Source of the DNA: Cryomorphaceae bacterium
GTDB taxonomy: Bacteria > Bacteroidota > Bacteroidia > Flavobacteriales > BACL11
NCBI GenBank assembly: GCA_949511925.1
Contig: CATEYX010000070.1
Location: forward strand, 1 to 29,548
Length of the DNA stretch: 29,548 bases
Reading direction: 5' to 3'
Shown in pieces: positions 8,297-17,207 of this stretch. The notes beneath the pieces are model-generated. The model ran no database searches and was not told the DNA's origin. It worked only from the letters and a program-made list of their open reading frames with translations. Both the position numbers and the translations under genes were made by a program. Every line of letters begins with the position of its first letter. Position 1 is the first letter of the stretch.

Positions 8297-9757
8297 TTAT
8301 TTTCTACTATAATTTGGAGCTTCTCTAGTTATAATAACATCATGAGGATGACTTTCAGCAACGCCAGCAGCAGTTATTTTTAAGAACTCAGCATTTCCTA
8401 AATCTTTTATTGTAGAGGAACCTGTATATCCCATTCCAGCTCTTAATCCACCAATCATTTGATGAATAACTTCTCCTAATGTTCCTTTATAAGCAACTCG
8501 ACCTACAATTCCTTCTGGAACTAATTTTTTAACATCTACTTCTCCACTTTGGAAATACCTATCTTTTGAACCATCCTGCATAGCATCAATCGACCCCATA
8601 CCTCTATAAGATTTGAATTTTCTTCCTTCAAAAATTATCGTTTCTCCTGGAGATTCTTCAACACCAGCAATAATTGATCCTAACATAACCGTACTAGCCC
8701 CACCTACAAAAGCTTTTACAATATCGCCTGAATATCTAATTCCTCCATCAGCAATTAAAGGAATATTATTTCTATTTGTAACTTCAGCAACATCCATAAC
8801 AGCTGTTAACTGAGGCACGCCAATTCCTGCTACTACTCTAGTTGTACAAATTGAACCTGGACCAATTCCAACTTTTACTGCATCAGCACCAGCATCAATT
8901 AATGCTTGAGCAGCAGCTGCAGTAGCAATATTTCCTACAACAATATCTAAATTAGGGAATGCTGATTTTACTTTCTTAAGCACTTCAACTACTCCTTTAG
9001 TGTGCCCATGAGCTGTATCAATAATAATAGCATCTACAGATACATTAGAAAGAGCTTCAACTCTTTCTAAAACATCATCAGTAACACCTACAGCAGCAGC
9101 AACTCTTAATCTCCCATATTGATCTTTACAGGCATTAGGGCGCATTCTGTTTTTAATGATATCTTTAAATGTAATTAATCCAACAAGTTGGTTTTCAGAA
9201 TTAACAATAGGTAATTTTTCTATTTTATTTTCTTTTAGAATACTTTCTGCATTTTCTAAATCATTCAGTTCGGTTGTAATTAACTTAGCTGAAGTCATTA
9301 TTGCAGAAATAGAAAGATTCATATCTTTTTCAAACCTTAAATCTCTATTAGTTACAATTCCTAAAAGCTTTACATCTTCATCAACAATAGGAATTCCTCC
9401 AATTTTATTTTCACGCATCAATGCAAATGCATCACCGACAGTAGCTGATAAAGTTAAAGTGATTGGATCAAGAATCATACCGCTTTCTGAACGCTTTACT
9501 TTTCTAACTTCTAAAGCTTGACGCTCAATACTCATGTTTTTATGTAAAACTCCAATTCCTCCTTCCTGTGCAATTGCAATTGCCATCTTTGATTCAGTAA
9601 CTGTATCCATTGCTGCAGCTACAACTGGAATATTTAAAGTAATATTTTTAGAAAATTGAGTACTTGTACTCACCATATAAGGTAACACTTCAGAATATGC
9701 AGGAACGACTAAAACATCATCATAAGTGAGGCCTTCTTTCATTATTTTATTATTCAT
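8297..9757 (-). CDS. guaB: Inosine-5'-monophosphate dehydrogenase
   Basis: The protein has 486 residues, the normal family length. It oxidises IMP to XMP with NAD+, the committed step to GMP. The N-terminal TIM-barrel start is EGLTYDDVLVVPAYS. The inserted Bateman module has two CBS domains (about 97-145 and 153-205). DTAHGH is at 247-252, the catalytic loop is GPGSICTTR with C304, and the barrel returns with ADGGIRYSGD and the flap YRGMGS. ATG 9757 was taken as the start; an ATG five codons in (MKEGLTY) is equally possible and would fit many homologues. It is the first gene of the minus-strand run leading to def. A TAnnTTTG box lies about 25 nt upstream. Confidence 0.97.
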   Translation of the reverse strand: MNNKIMKEGLTYDDVLVVPAYSEVLPYMVSTSTQFSKNITLNIPVVAAAMDTVTESKMAIAIAQEGGIGVLHKNMSIERQALEVRKVKRSESGMILDPITLTLSATVGDAFALMRENKIGGIPIVDEDVKLLGIVTNRDLRFEKDMNLSISAIMTSAKLITTELNDLENAESILKENKIEKLPIVNSENQLVGLITFKDIIKNRMRPNACKDQYGRLRVAAAVGVTDDVLERVEALSNVSVDAIIIDTAHGHTKGVVEVLKKVKSAFPNLDIVVGNIATAAAAQALIDAGADAVKVGIGPGSICTTRVVAGIGVPQLTAVMDVAEVTNRNNIPLIADGGIRYSGDIVKAFVGGASTVMLGSIIAGVEESPGETIIFEGRKFKSYRGMGSIDAMQDGSKDRYFQSGEVDVKKLVPEGIVGRVAYKGTLGEVIHQMIGGLRAGMGYTGSSTIKDLGNAEFLKITAAGVAESHPHDVIITREAPNYSRK

Positions 9758-9782
9758 AGTTGGTGTATTTAAAAAAAGTACG

Positions 9783-9790
9783 CAAAATTA
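9783..9790 (-). promoter_or_regulatory. Putative Bacteroidota -7 box of guaB
   Basis: The minus strand reads TAATTTTG, an exact match to the Bacteroidota TAnnTTTG element, 25 nt before the guaB ATG. No clear -33 TTG is visible at the usual 17-23 nt spacing. That position falls in the hairpin of the upstream gene's terminator. Confidence 0.45.
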
Positions 9791-9801
9791 ACATATTATA
9801 T

Positions 9802-9836
9802 AATAAAATAGTCTCTTAAAAAGAGACTATTTTATT
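9802..9836 (-). terminator. Hairpin terminator after the large T9SS cargo gene
   Basis: A perfect 16-bp stem (9802-9817 with 9821-9836; core TAGTCTCTT/AAGAGACTA) has a very short loop. It is located 15 nt past the stop codon of the 1159-residue protein and followed on the minus strand by an AT-rich stretch. The stem is nearly symmetric in base content. Confidence 0.75.
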
Positions 9837-9850
9837 ACAATTAATTATTG

Positions 9851-12800
9851 TTATCTTACTAGAGTAATAACATCTGTTTTTCTAGTTATTTCACCGACCC
9901 CATTGATATATTGTAAATGGAAAATATAATTATCAGCTTTAACCATATTACCATTCAATCTACCATCCCAACCCTTTAAGGGGTCGTTAGTAGTAAATAT
10001 TATACCTCCACTTCTGCTAAATATTGTAAAAGAATAACCCTCTTCAGAAACAAAACTCGTAAAAGGACGGAATACTTCATTATGTTCATCTCCATTAGGA
10101 GTAAAAGTATTAGGAACAAAAATAATTGGTGTCTGAGAGACACAAGATATATTGGATAAACTACCTTCAGAAACTGGGCCATAAGGAGTAGAGTTCCCTT
10201 CAATTGCTTCAATATAATAACAGAACCTACCATTACCCTCACCATAATCAGTAACAATATCAATATGATATAATTCTTCATTAGGGTTAGTTACTCTATC
10301 CCAAGTACGAATTGGTAATAAATTAAAAGGCTCTCTATTTATTGATCGATACAACCTGTATTCCAAAACATTACCTAGCCACTTATCATATTCATTAAAT
10401 ACTAAAGTATTAGTATATTCTTCATCTAAAGCAGGATCAACTGCACTATAATTTACATTAATTTCTGCTTCCAACAAAATTGTTTGTGCAAAAGAAGTGT
10501 CATTAATAAATGCTGGATCATCAACCGGAGGTGCTGAAAGTCTAATACCACAAGTATCTACTGGATATACTCTATACTGATAAAAATTATCACTCGATCT
10601 TACAAATTCATCAGTATAATGAATAGTAGGTCCGCCAACAAAAGGAATTTCACCAATCTTTTTAAAATCATTCACATCACGTAAGGAACGCATTATATCA
10701 TAATAATTAATAATTGCAGTATTATCTACCAAACAGTTAATTTCAACAAAACCATTATCATGATTTATACTAGCATATTCAATATAGTTATAATCAGGCT
10801 TTTTAGGTAAATCAGGAACAAGAAGTAATTGATTTGATAAAGCTGAAAAAATTGTGTCGCCATCATTTGCAACTATAAATATATTATACGAATATTTATC
10901 AATTAAGCTTGTTACAACATATTCAGTTATATCAACCAAATTTGTGTCAACTATTGTTGTTACTCCACTCAAATCAGTTTCTTCAACAACAACATTATAA
11001 TAACTTACGCCCATCATCCAATTATTATATTCATTCCAGTTCAAAATTAAATCATGGGTACATTCATCTAAATCAAATGAAAGATAAATTGAATTATGAT
11101 ATGGAGTTGTAATTTTAGTGTTTCCACAGCTATCTTCAGCTCTAATGCTAAAAGTTTCAAAATATTGATCAGCAAATGAAGAACTATAAGAATAAGATGA
11201 ATTTAGCCCACCAAAAACCGTATCAGTGGTTATATCCCCCTGTGAACCATTTAAATAAATAATATAATAATCTGCACCTGGTGAAGGAATCCATGAGATT
11301 ACGGACTTACCACTAGCATCTACTGAAACATCAGTAATATAAGGAATCATAGGAGTCAAAGTATCTCCTAAATTTACAGTTCCAATTGATGATCTTGAAA
11401 TACAACCAATTGCATCAGGAATTTCAACATAAAACTGAAGATCTTCATTACACTTAACAGCATCATACGAATAGGACAACAAAGGTGTAGTTAAGTAATT
11501 AGAAAAAAGAGAACCCGATTTTTTAATAAACATATCATAATAAACACCTGAGGTAATCAATAATGGATCGTGAATAGCATTCCAATCAAGAGTAGCTGAA
11601 ACCCCAAAATCTATTGGAATTATATCCATAAAAATACTCTCTAAAGTATCAGAATGTAAATCAGCTCCTGTTGTATCACAACCATCCTTATTAGACAAAA
11701 AGTAAAATTGAGAAACAGTATTACCATTAGCTCCTACATGAGTATATGTATCTATAGGGAATAGTACACTATCAATCATTGTATAAGGACCTGCTAAACT
11801 AGTAGCATGCCAAACAAAAAAAGGTTCCAGTGTTGGGGGCGCAAAATCAACATATTTCCAAGTTAAATCAATATCTCCATTATCTTGAACAGAAATACAT
11901 CTTAAATCAGGAATTGGAGGTGCAACTGTAATTTTAATAGTAGCAATACTAACTCCATTAGCAGGACAAAAATCATCATAAGCTTTAATAGAAAATGTAA
12001 AAATACTTGAGGAGTTATTACAACCAACATCAGCATAAATATGATTACAAGTAGTTTGCCATTCAAAGACACCACTAACAATTGCTGGGGCAAACAAATC
12101 AATTCCGAAAGGACCCGGAGTTATAGGTGGATTTGCTCCATTATTAAAAGTGGCACAAGGCGGGTTAGGACACCATGTATCAAGTATATAGTCTTTTGAC
12201 ACTTGACCGCCTGAAATATCCAATGTGATGTCCTGAGCAACTCCTCCTGCATATGTATCTAGGTCTTCTGCTTGTATATTAAAAGTAACCAAATCACCAG
12301 CATAAATCGTAGTGGAATGAGAAGGTAGACCTGCAGCATTTATAGTTGTGATCCAAGTTTGAAGACCTACTGGAGTGGTAATTATTGGAGGATCATTAAG
12401 CCCGTCAGTAGGAGGGTTAAAGCTACTACAATCCAACAACACCACTTGAACCTCTCTGTAAATTTCAGCTACAAGTTGTCCACATTTCCTAGCTTCAACT
12501 TTAACACATGTAACAAAAACCCCTGCAGTAGGAGAATTATAAGCTATCTCACCCGTTACAGAGTCTAAAGTTGGGTTACCAGGAATTGGAGATGTAACAG
12601 TGTAAGGAGGGTCAAAGGCTAGAGCTGTTGCATTTGGATTAGCAGGATCATAAGCACCTGAAGTACCTAAAGGCTCACCCCAGCTATATGTTAACTCGTC
12701 TAATTCATCGTCAAAAGCATTATGAGAGTAAGCAAAAGGATATCCTGTACATATAATTGTTTTGGCTAATTCTTTAAATTCAGGTGAAGAATCATAACAT

Positions 12801-13330
12801 GGGCTTGAAGGCAAGTAAACTCCATTTGGAAAATCAGTATCATAAGCATACATAACTGCTCTTAAAGTCCAAGGTTGATTTGACATTCCATTAGTAATAT
12901 TACTACTTCTTGCCGAACTTCCCCATGTAAAATGCCATCCTTGGGTTGGTGGATTACCAACTAATGTCATTGGGTCGGATCTCCAAATATATTCCTCTAC
13001 AGCACCAACATCACCAGCAGCACAATCAAAACAAGCATTTCCTGAACCTGCTGATCCTATAGGAGTTGCCTGTGTGCTGGTTGATATAAAATTCATTAAT
13101 ATTGGGGTAGCGCCACCAAGTGCTGGGTAATTATGATGAGTAACTGTTTCTGAAACTTGCGAAAAAGTAATACCTGAACAGTCTCTATACACTTTCATTT
13201 CAAAAATATACTGTCCTATATTAGGACCACCTTTAAGACATTTCCAAGTAATCTCTCCACCCATAAAGTGTGATGAAAAGGATAAAAAGCTAGAGAAAAT
13301 AAAAATTAGAACTATTATTATTTTTTTCAT
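9851..13330 (-). CDS. Large secreted modular protein with type B T9SS sorting domain (CHU_C / gliding motility-associated C-terminal)
   Basis: The protein has 1159 residues with a signal peptide (MKKIIIVLIFIF...SFSS). The mature N-terminus HFMGGEITWKC...YRDCSG is a recurrent opening of large surface proteins in Bacteroidota. The middle is built of beta-sandwich-like segments. Fibronectin III-like units are suggested by DLTWKYVDF, SVISWIPSPGADYYIIYLNG, LILNWNEYNNW and LVFNEYDKW...YRLYRS. It is rich in Asp, Asn, Thr and Tyr, with scattered Cys pairs. The last 90 residues form the CHU_C domain (FVPNTFTPNGDEHNE, then FTIFSRSGG, GWDGRLNG, ADNYIFHLQY). This is the type B signal that directs export across the outer membrane by the type IX system. 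No catalytic motif is seen; an adhesin or surface-layer role is an inference. A 47-nt gap separates it from the thioredoxin-fold cargo gene upstream, so the pair may be one transcript. Confidence 0.88.
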   Translation of the reverse strand: MKKIIIVLIFIFSSFLSFSSHFMGGEITWKCLKGGPNIGQYIFEMKVYRDCSGITFSQVSETVTHHNYPALGGATPILMNFISTSTQATPIGSAGSGNACFDCAAGDVGAVEEYIWRSDPMTLVGNPPTQGWHFTWGSSARSSNITNGMSNQPWTLRAVMYAYDTDFPNGVYLPSSPCYDSSPEFKELAKTIICTGYPFAYSHNAFDDELDELTYSWGEPLGTSGAYDPANPNATALAFDPPYTVTSPIPGNPTLDSVTGEIAYNSPTAGVFVTCVKVEARKCGQLVAEIYREVQVVLLDCSSFNPPTDGLNDPPIITTPVGLQTWITTINAAGLPSHSTTIYAGDLVTFNIQAEDLDTYAGGVAQDITLDISGGQVSKDYILDTWCPNPPCATFNNGANPPITPGPFGIDLFAPAIVSGVFEWQTTCNHIYADVGCNNSSSIFTFSIKAYDDFCPANGVSIATIKITVAPPIPDLRCISVQDNGDIDLTWKYVDFAPPTLEPFFVWHATSLAGPYTMIDSVLFPIDTYTHVGANGNTVSQFYFLSNKDGCDTTGADLHSDTLESIFMDIIPIDFGVSATLDWNAIHDPLLITSGVYYDMFIKKSGSLFSNYLTTPLLSYSYDAVKCNEDLQFYVEIPDAIGCISRSSIGTVNLGDTLTPMIPYITDVSVDASGKSVISWIPSPGADYYIIYLNGSQGDITTDTVFGGLNSSYSYSSSFADQYFETFSIRAEDSCGNTKITTPYHNSIYLSFDLDECTHDLILNWNEYNNWMMGVSYYNVVVEETDLSGVTTIVDTNLVDITEYVVTSLIDKYSYNIFIVANDGDTIFSALSNQLLLVPDLPKKPDYNYIEYASINHDNGFVEINCLVDNTAIINYYDIMRSLRDVNDFKKIGEIPFVGGPTIHYTDEFVRSSDNFYQYRVYPVDTCGIRLSAPPVDDPAFINDTSFAQTILLEAEINVNYSAVDPALDEEYTNTLVFNEYDKWLGNVLEYRLYRSINREPFNLLPIRTWDRVTNPNEELYHIDIVTDYGEGNGRFCYYIEAIEGNSTPYGPVSEGSLSNISCVSQTPIIFVPNTFTPNGDEHNEVFRPFTSFVSEEGYSFTIFSRSGGIIFTTNDPLKGWDGRLNGNMVKADNYIFHLQYINGVGEITRKTDVITLVR

Positions 13331-13377
13331 ATTTTAAGAAAAGAAATTAGAAGTACAATTAGTTTTTTAAGCTAGAA

Positions 13378-14844
13378 TTAATTAGAGATTTGAATCTTCT
13401 TATTAAACTTTAAATTAGAAGAAGTGATTTCTAGTATATATAGTCCATTTTTAAGAGTAGAAACATTTATAGAATTAGTATAAGTAGAATTCAAGACCTC
13501 CTTACCTAATACATCAATAACTCTTAAATAATCATATTTACCTTCAATATACAATAGATCTTTAGCAGGAACAGGAAATACATTAAAAGTACTAAGTTCA
13601 AAATTTTCAATATTTGTCCAAACTTGATCACCTGTTGTGAAATTATCAAAATCTTCAACTGATGAAGCAGATCCATTTAATATGATATTCCCCATAGCAT
13701 CAGTAACAGTATATGCCAGATTAGTACCATTAATACTTTGTAATGTATAACACTCATTAAATACAAGTGGAAGAGTATTATTAACACCAGAAACACCTCC
13801 AAAACCTGAAGCAATAAGAAGGTTATTACTTACCTGTTTTAAATACCATGAGTTATCCGGACCTCCAGCAACATCAATAGATAATTGTCCATCCCAGTAA
13901 GCATTATCAAAACCAAGATCGACTGCAAAAGAAATCACCTGATTATTTAAAGGATCAGTATCAGCTACTCCATTGGGCATATCAACATCAATAGAAATCA
14001 CATCACCATTAACTAAACCAGTTACAGGATCAAGTAAAACATCAACCATGTCTAAAGTAGCTAAATTAAGTGGTTGATATGAATTTGTTGCGTTACTCCA
14101 TACTTGATTGAATATAGTTGAATACTGAAAAACTCCATTTAGAGATACATCTATTTTTACTTCTGTAAGATTATTAAGACCATAATTTTGAATAGAAATC
14201 TCAGGAGTTACAGAAGAACATCCAGAACCTGCTGAATTACTCATAAAACTTCTTGCATCATCATTCAGAGAAGGAGGTGGTAAACAAGCATTTATTAATG
14301 AATAAGGTGAACTGGTTGCACCACATTCAGTTAGTGTTCTATCAGGACAAACCTGATAAACAGTTGGCCAATAACCAATTGAATACGCACTTGCAATTGA
14401 TGTGCTATTAGTTCCTGAGTATGTTGGAATTATAGGGTATGTTGTTCCCGCAACCCAATCACCTTGAGAATTTGAAGCTCCATTTAATTGAGCAAGCGTT
14501 CCTCCCTGTCCTTCAATAAAGAAAACCATAACATCATTTGTTGTATTTGGACTAACTCCAGGATAACCTGCAGGGCCATGATTTTCATACACATCCTTTA
14601 AAGCGTGAGTTTGGTGATATGACCAACAAGGACCACACCATATGGCAGAGAAATCAAGAAACACAGTATAACCTAAATCAGTATAATCCTCATAAAGCTT
14701 ATGACTAACACCATTAAGATCAGTTAATTCAAAATCAGGAGCAGTAGATCCATTAGGAAGTTGTGCAAACAAACTCTGAGTTGAAAGTAATGTCATTAAC
14801 GTAATCAACATTAATGATTTGATTGATAAGTATTTATTTTTCAT
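13378..14844 (-). CDS. Secreted thioredoxin-fold protein with type A T9SS sorting domain
   Basis: The protein has 488 residues with a signal peptide ending around SLFAQ (28). A TlpA/peroxiredoxin-like thioredoxin domain follows (about 30-190), opening GSTAPDFELTDLNG. It carries the redox motif WCGPC (C70, C73), typical of thiol-disulfide exchange. The middle (about 200-400) is a beta-rich region with no motif I recognise. The C-terminal 75 residues (FNVFPVPAKDLLYIEG ... VIDVLGKEV ... LKNGLYILEI ... KKIQISN) match the type A T9SS sorting domain (Por_Secre_tail/TIGR04183). The product is therefore likely exported to the cell surface or medium. The CxxC could serve disulfide formation or reduction on surface proteins, possibly the Cys-containing neighbour downstream; that link is inference. 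Confidence 0.88.
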   Translation of the reverse strand: MKNKYLSIKSLMLITLMTLLSTQSLFAQLPNGSTAPDFELTDLNGVSHKLYEDYTDLGYTVFLDFSAIWCGPCWSYHQTHALKDVYENHGPAGYPGVSPNTTNDVMVFFIEGQGGTLAQLNGASNSQGDWVAGTTYPIIPTYSGTNSTSIASAYSIGYWPTVYQVCPDRTLTECGATSSPYSLINACLPPPSLNDDARSFMSNSAGSGCSSVTPEISIQNYGLNNLTEVKIDVSLNGVFQYSTIFNQVWSNATNSYQPLNLATLDMVDVLLDPVTGLVNGDVISIDVDMPNGVADTDPLNNQVISFAVDLGFDNAYWDGQLSIDVAGGPDNSWYLKQVSNNLLIASGFGGVSGVNNTLPLVFNECYTLQSINGTNLAYTVTDAMGNIILNGSASSVEDFDNFTTGDQVWTNIENFELSTFNVFPVPAKDLLYIEGKYDYLRVIDVLGKEVLNSTYTNSINVSTLKNGLYILEITSSNLKFNKKIQISN

Positions 14845-14864
14845 AATATATTTTTAATTTTCCA

Positions 14865-14872
14865 CAAATATA
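14865..14872 (-). promoter_or_regulatory. Putative -7 box of the T9SS cargo pair
   Basis: The minus strand reads TATATTTG (TAnnTTTG) 20 nt before the ATG at 14844. A run of 12 T (14881-14892) lies just upstream in the region that should separate the -7 and -33 elements. No clear -33 TTG is seen. Confidence 0.4.
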
Positions 14873-14880
14873 TATAAAAT

Positions 14881-14911
14881 AAAAAAAAAAAATCATTCTT
14901 TTTCAGAAGAA
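14881..14911 (-). terminator. Weak hairpin plus T12 tract after the nitronate monooxygenase-like gene
   Basis: On the minus strand a 5-bp stem TTCTT/AAGAA (14911-14907 with 14900-14896) is followed after 3 nt by a 12-T run (14892-14881). It lies 12 nt past the stop of the flavin enzyme gene. The stem is short and AU-only, so termination would be weak. Confidence 0.35.
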
Positions 14912-14922
14912 ACTATATTGTC

Positions 14923-15876
14923 TTACGCATTCAAATTCTTTAAAGAGATTATTTTCTTTCTTTCTGATTCATATTCCTCGGTAATTTCCTTTATAATTTC
15001 AGCAACAGGCATAATCTTTTTTATCATTGCTGAAACCTGGCCAACCTCTAATTCCCCTTCTTCAAGATCTCCCTCAAACATACCTTTTTTAGCCCTCCCT
15101 CTACCTAATAATATACTTAAATCCTCTTTGCTAGCATCATTAGAGTAAGCTTCTTGTATTTTATCATAAAATTTATTTTTCATTATACGAACAGCTGTCA
15201 ATTCTTTTAAAGTTAAATCAGTTTCTCCTTCATTAGCATTTACCACTTTATTTTTAAAATTAACATGAGCTGAACATTCTTCAGAAGCAATAAATCTACT
15301 GCCTATCTGAACCCCATCAGCACCGAGAGCAATAGCCGCTAACATGGAGCGACCTCCTCCTATTCCCCCAGCTGCAATAACAGGAATCTTAACCACATCT
15401 TTAATCATAGGAATTAAACACATTGTAGTGATTTCTTCAACACCATTATGACCTCCTGCCTCAAATCCTTCAGCAACAATTGCATCTACACCAGCCTCAA
15501 CCGATTTTAATGCAAACTTTTTACTTGCAATAACATGCACAACTTTTATACCATGGCTTTGAAACTTTGAAGTATATTTTTTAGGACTTCCTGCTGAAGT
15601 AAATACCACCTTAACTCCTTCCTCAATTATTATATTTATATGCGCTTCAATATCAGGGTACAAAAGCGGAATATTTACACCAAAAGGTTTATCTGTCGCT
15701 TGTTTACATTTTCTTACCTGCGACCTTAAAACATCAGGATACATTGACCCTGAACCAATTAAACCCAAACCACCTGCATTACTAACAGCTGAAGCTAACT
15801 CCCAACCACTACACCATATCATACCTCCTTGAATAATAGGGTATTTTATTCCAAAAAGTTCGTTTATTCTATTCAT
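14923..15876 (-). CDS. NAD(P)H-dependent flavin oxidoreductase, nitronate monooxygenase / FabK-like
   Basis: The protein has 317 residues from ATG 15876. A GTG-initiated extension to 15900 would add only eight residues and is less likely. It is an FMN-binding TIM barrel of the NPD/2-nitropropane dioxygenase family. The N-terminal YPIIQGGMIW motif is followed by SNAGGLGLIG. The catalytic-type histidine lies in EAGGHNG (about H143). The phosphate-binding end is VIAAGGIGGGRS ... ALGADGVQIGSRF ... SEECSAH. Members oxidise nitronates or, in the FabK branch, reduce enoyl-ACP. The sequence alone does not separate these, so no symbol is given. It stands alone on the minus strand, divergent from glyA with a 52-nt shared intergenic region. 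Confidence 0.88.
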   Translation of the reverse strand: MNRINELFGIKYPIIQGGMIWCSGWELASAVSNAGGLGLIGSGSMYPDVLRSQVRKCKQATDKPFGVNIPLLYPDIEAHINIIIEEGVKVVFTSAGSPKKYTSKFQSHGIKVVHVIASKKFALKSVEAGVDAIVAEGFEAGGHNGVEEITTMCLIPMIKDVVKIPVIAAGGIGGGRSMLAAIALGADGVQIGSRFIASEECSAHVNFKNKVVNANEGETDLTLKELTAVRIMKNKFYDKIQEAYSNDASKEDLSILLGRGRAKKGMFEGDLEEGELEVGQVSAMIKKIMPVAEIIKEITEEYESERKKIISLKNLNA

Positions 15877-15882
15877 AAAATA

Positions 15883-15890
15883 TATATTTG
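15883..15890 (+). promoter_or_regulatory. Putative -7 box of glyA
   Basis: TATATTTG matches TAnnTTTG, 38 nt before the glyA ATG in the divergent intergenic region. No convincing -33 TTG is seen at 17-23 nt upstream, where the sequence is part of the divergent gene's coding start. Confidence 0.4.
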
Positions 15891-15928
15891 TTGCGTTCAC
15901 GAAAATATAAATTTAAATAAATTATCAG

Positions 15929-17200
15929 ATGAAAAACGATCAAATAATTTTTGATTTAATTGAAAAGGAAGATAAAAGACAAAGAAATGGCATTGAATTA
16001 ATTGCATCAGAAAACTTTGTAAGTGATGACGTAATGCAAGCAATGGGCTCATGTTTAACCAACAAATATGCCGAAGGATACCCTGGCAAAAGGTATTATG
16101 GAGGTTGTGAAGTGGTTGATGAAGTAGAGCAATTAGCAATTGATAGAGCAAAGGAATTATTTGGAGTTGAATATGTAAATGTTCAACCCCATTCTGGATC
16201 TCAAGCTAACTCAGCTGTGTTTTTAGCCTGTTTAAATGCTGGAGATAAAATTTTAGGCTTCAATCTTTCTCATGGAGGACACTTAACACATGGTTCACCT
16301 GTTAATTTTTCAGGTAAACTATACACCACTTCTTTCTATAATGTTGAGCAGTCAACTGGTAAAGTAGATTATGATAAATTAGAAGAAATTGCTATTTTTG
16401 AACAACCTAAGTTAATTATTTGTGGTGGCTCAGCTTACTCTCAAGACTGGAATTACGCTCGTTTCAGACTAATTGCAGATAAAGTCGGTGCTGTTCTAAT
16501 GGGTGACATTGCACATCCTTCAGGACTAATTGCAGCTAAATTACTTAATGACCCTGCACCACATTGTCATATTTTAACCACAACAACTCACAAAACCTTA
16601 AGAGGTCCAAGAGGGGGAATGATAATGATGGGAAAAGATTTTGAAAACCCTTGGGGATTAAAAACACCAAAAGGAAAAACAAGAATGATGTCAGCAATTC
16701 TAAATTCAGGAGTATTTCCAGGCTCTCAAGGAGGACCGTTGGAACATGTAATAGCAGCAAAAGCTATTGCCTTTGGTGAAGCTTTAAAGCCAGAATTCAA
16801 AATTTACAGTCAGCAAGTGATTAAGAATGCTAAATTAATGGCAGAAGAATTCATAAATAGAGGTTATAAAATTATTTCAGGAGGAACTGAAAATCACTGT
16901 ATGCTTATTGATTTAAGAAATAAAAATATAACAGGAAAAGATGCTGAAAATGCTTTAGTGCTGGCAGACATTACTGCTAATAAAAATATGGTTCCTTTTG
17001 ACACACAGTCCCCATTTGTAACTTCAGGTATTAGAGTTGGTACACCTGCAATTACCACTAGGGGTGTAAAAGAAGAAACGATTCCCTATATAGTAGAGTT
17101 AATTGATAAGGTAATAATGAATTATGAGGATGAAACCGTAATTACTGATGTTAAGAAATCAGTAAATGAACTAATGATAAAATACCCTATTTTCGCTTAA
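15929..17200 (+). CDS. glyA: Serine hydroxymethyltransferase
   Basis: The protein has 423 residues, the standard length. It is a PLP enzyme interconverting serine and glycine with tetrahydrofolate, the main cellular source of one-carbon units. Landmarks are IELIASENFVS (21-31), the KYAEGYPGKRYYGG substrate/PLP region (46-59), MGDIAHPSG (D193, H196) and the PLP lysine K222 in TTTTHKTLRGPRGG. The C-terminal part has FPGSQGGPLEH and SGIRVGTPAITTRG. It starts 28 nt beyond the divergent gene's alternative start. The rsh gene follows after 7 nt, so the two probably share a transcript. Confidence 0.97.
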   Translation: MKNDQIIFDLIEKEDKRQRNGIELIASENFVSDDVMQAMGSCLTNKYAEGYPGKRYYGGCEVVDEVEQLAIDRAKELFGVEYVNVQPHSGSQANSAVFLACLNAGDKILGFNLSHGGHLTHGSPVNFSGKLYTTSFYNVEQSTGKVDYDKLEEIAIFEQPKLIICGGSAYSQDWNYARFRLIADKVGAVLMGDIAHPSGLIAAKLLNDPAPHCHILTTTTHKTLRGPRGGMIMMGKDFENPWGLKTPKGKTRMMSAILNSGVFPGSQGGPLEHVIAAKAIAFGEALKPEFKIYSQQVIKNAKLMAEEFINRGYKIISGGTENHCMLIDLRNKNITGKDAENALVLADITANKNMVPFDTQSPFVTSGIRVGTPAITTRGVKEETIPYIVELIDKVIMNYEDETVITDVKKSVNELMIKYPIFA

Positions 17201-17207
17201 TTTCATC

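Noticed and set aside
10000..12102. Leu-rich short open frames inside the large cargo gene
   Set aside because: Their hydrophobic composition is what frame-shifted reading of AT-rich beta-sheet coding gives; the real frame has a signal peptide and CHU_C domain.
15877..15900. GTG-initiated extension of the flavin enzyme
   Set aside because: ATG 15876 gives the family's usual short N-terminus; the extension adds only eight residues.
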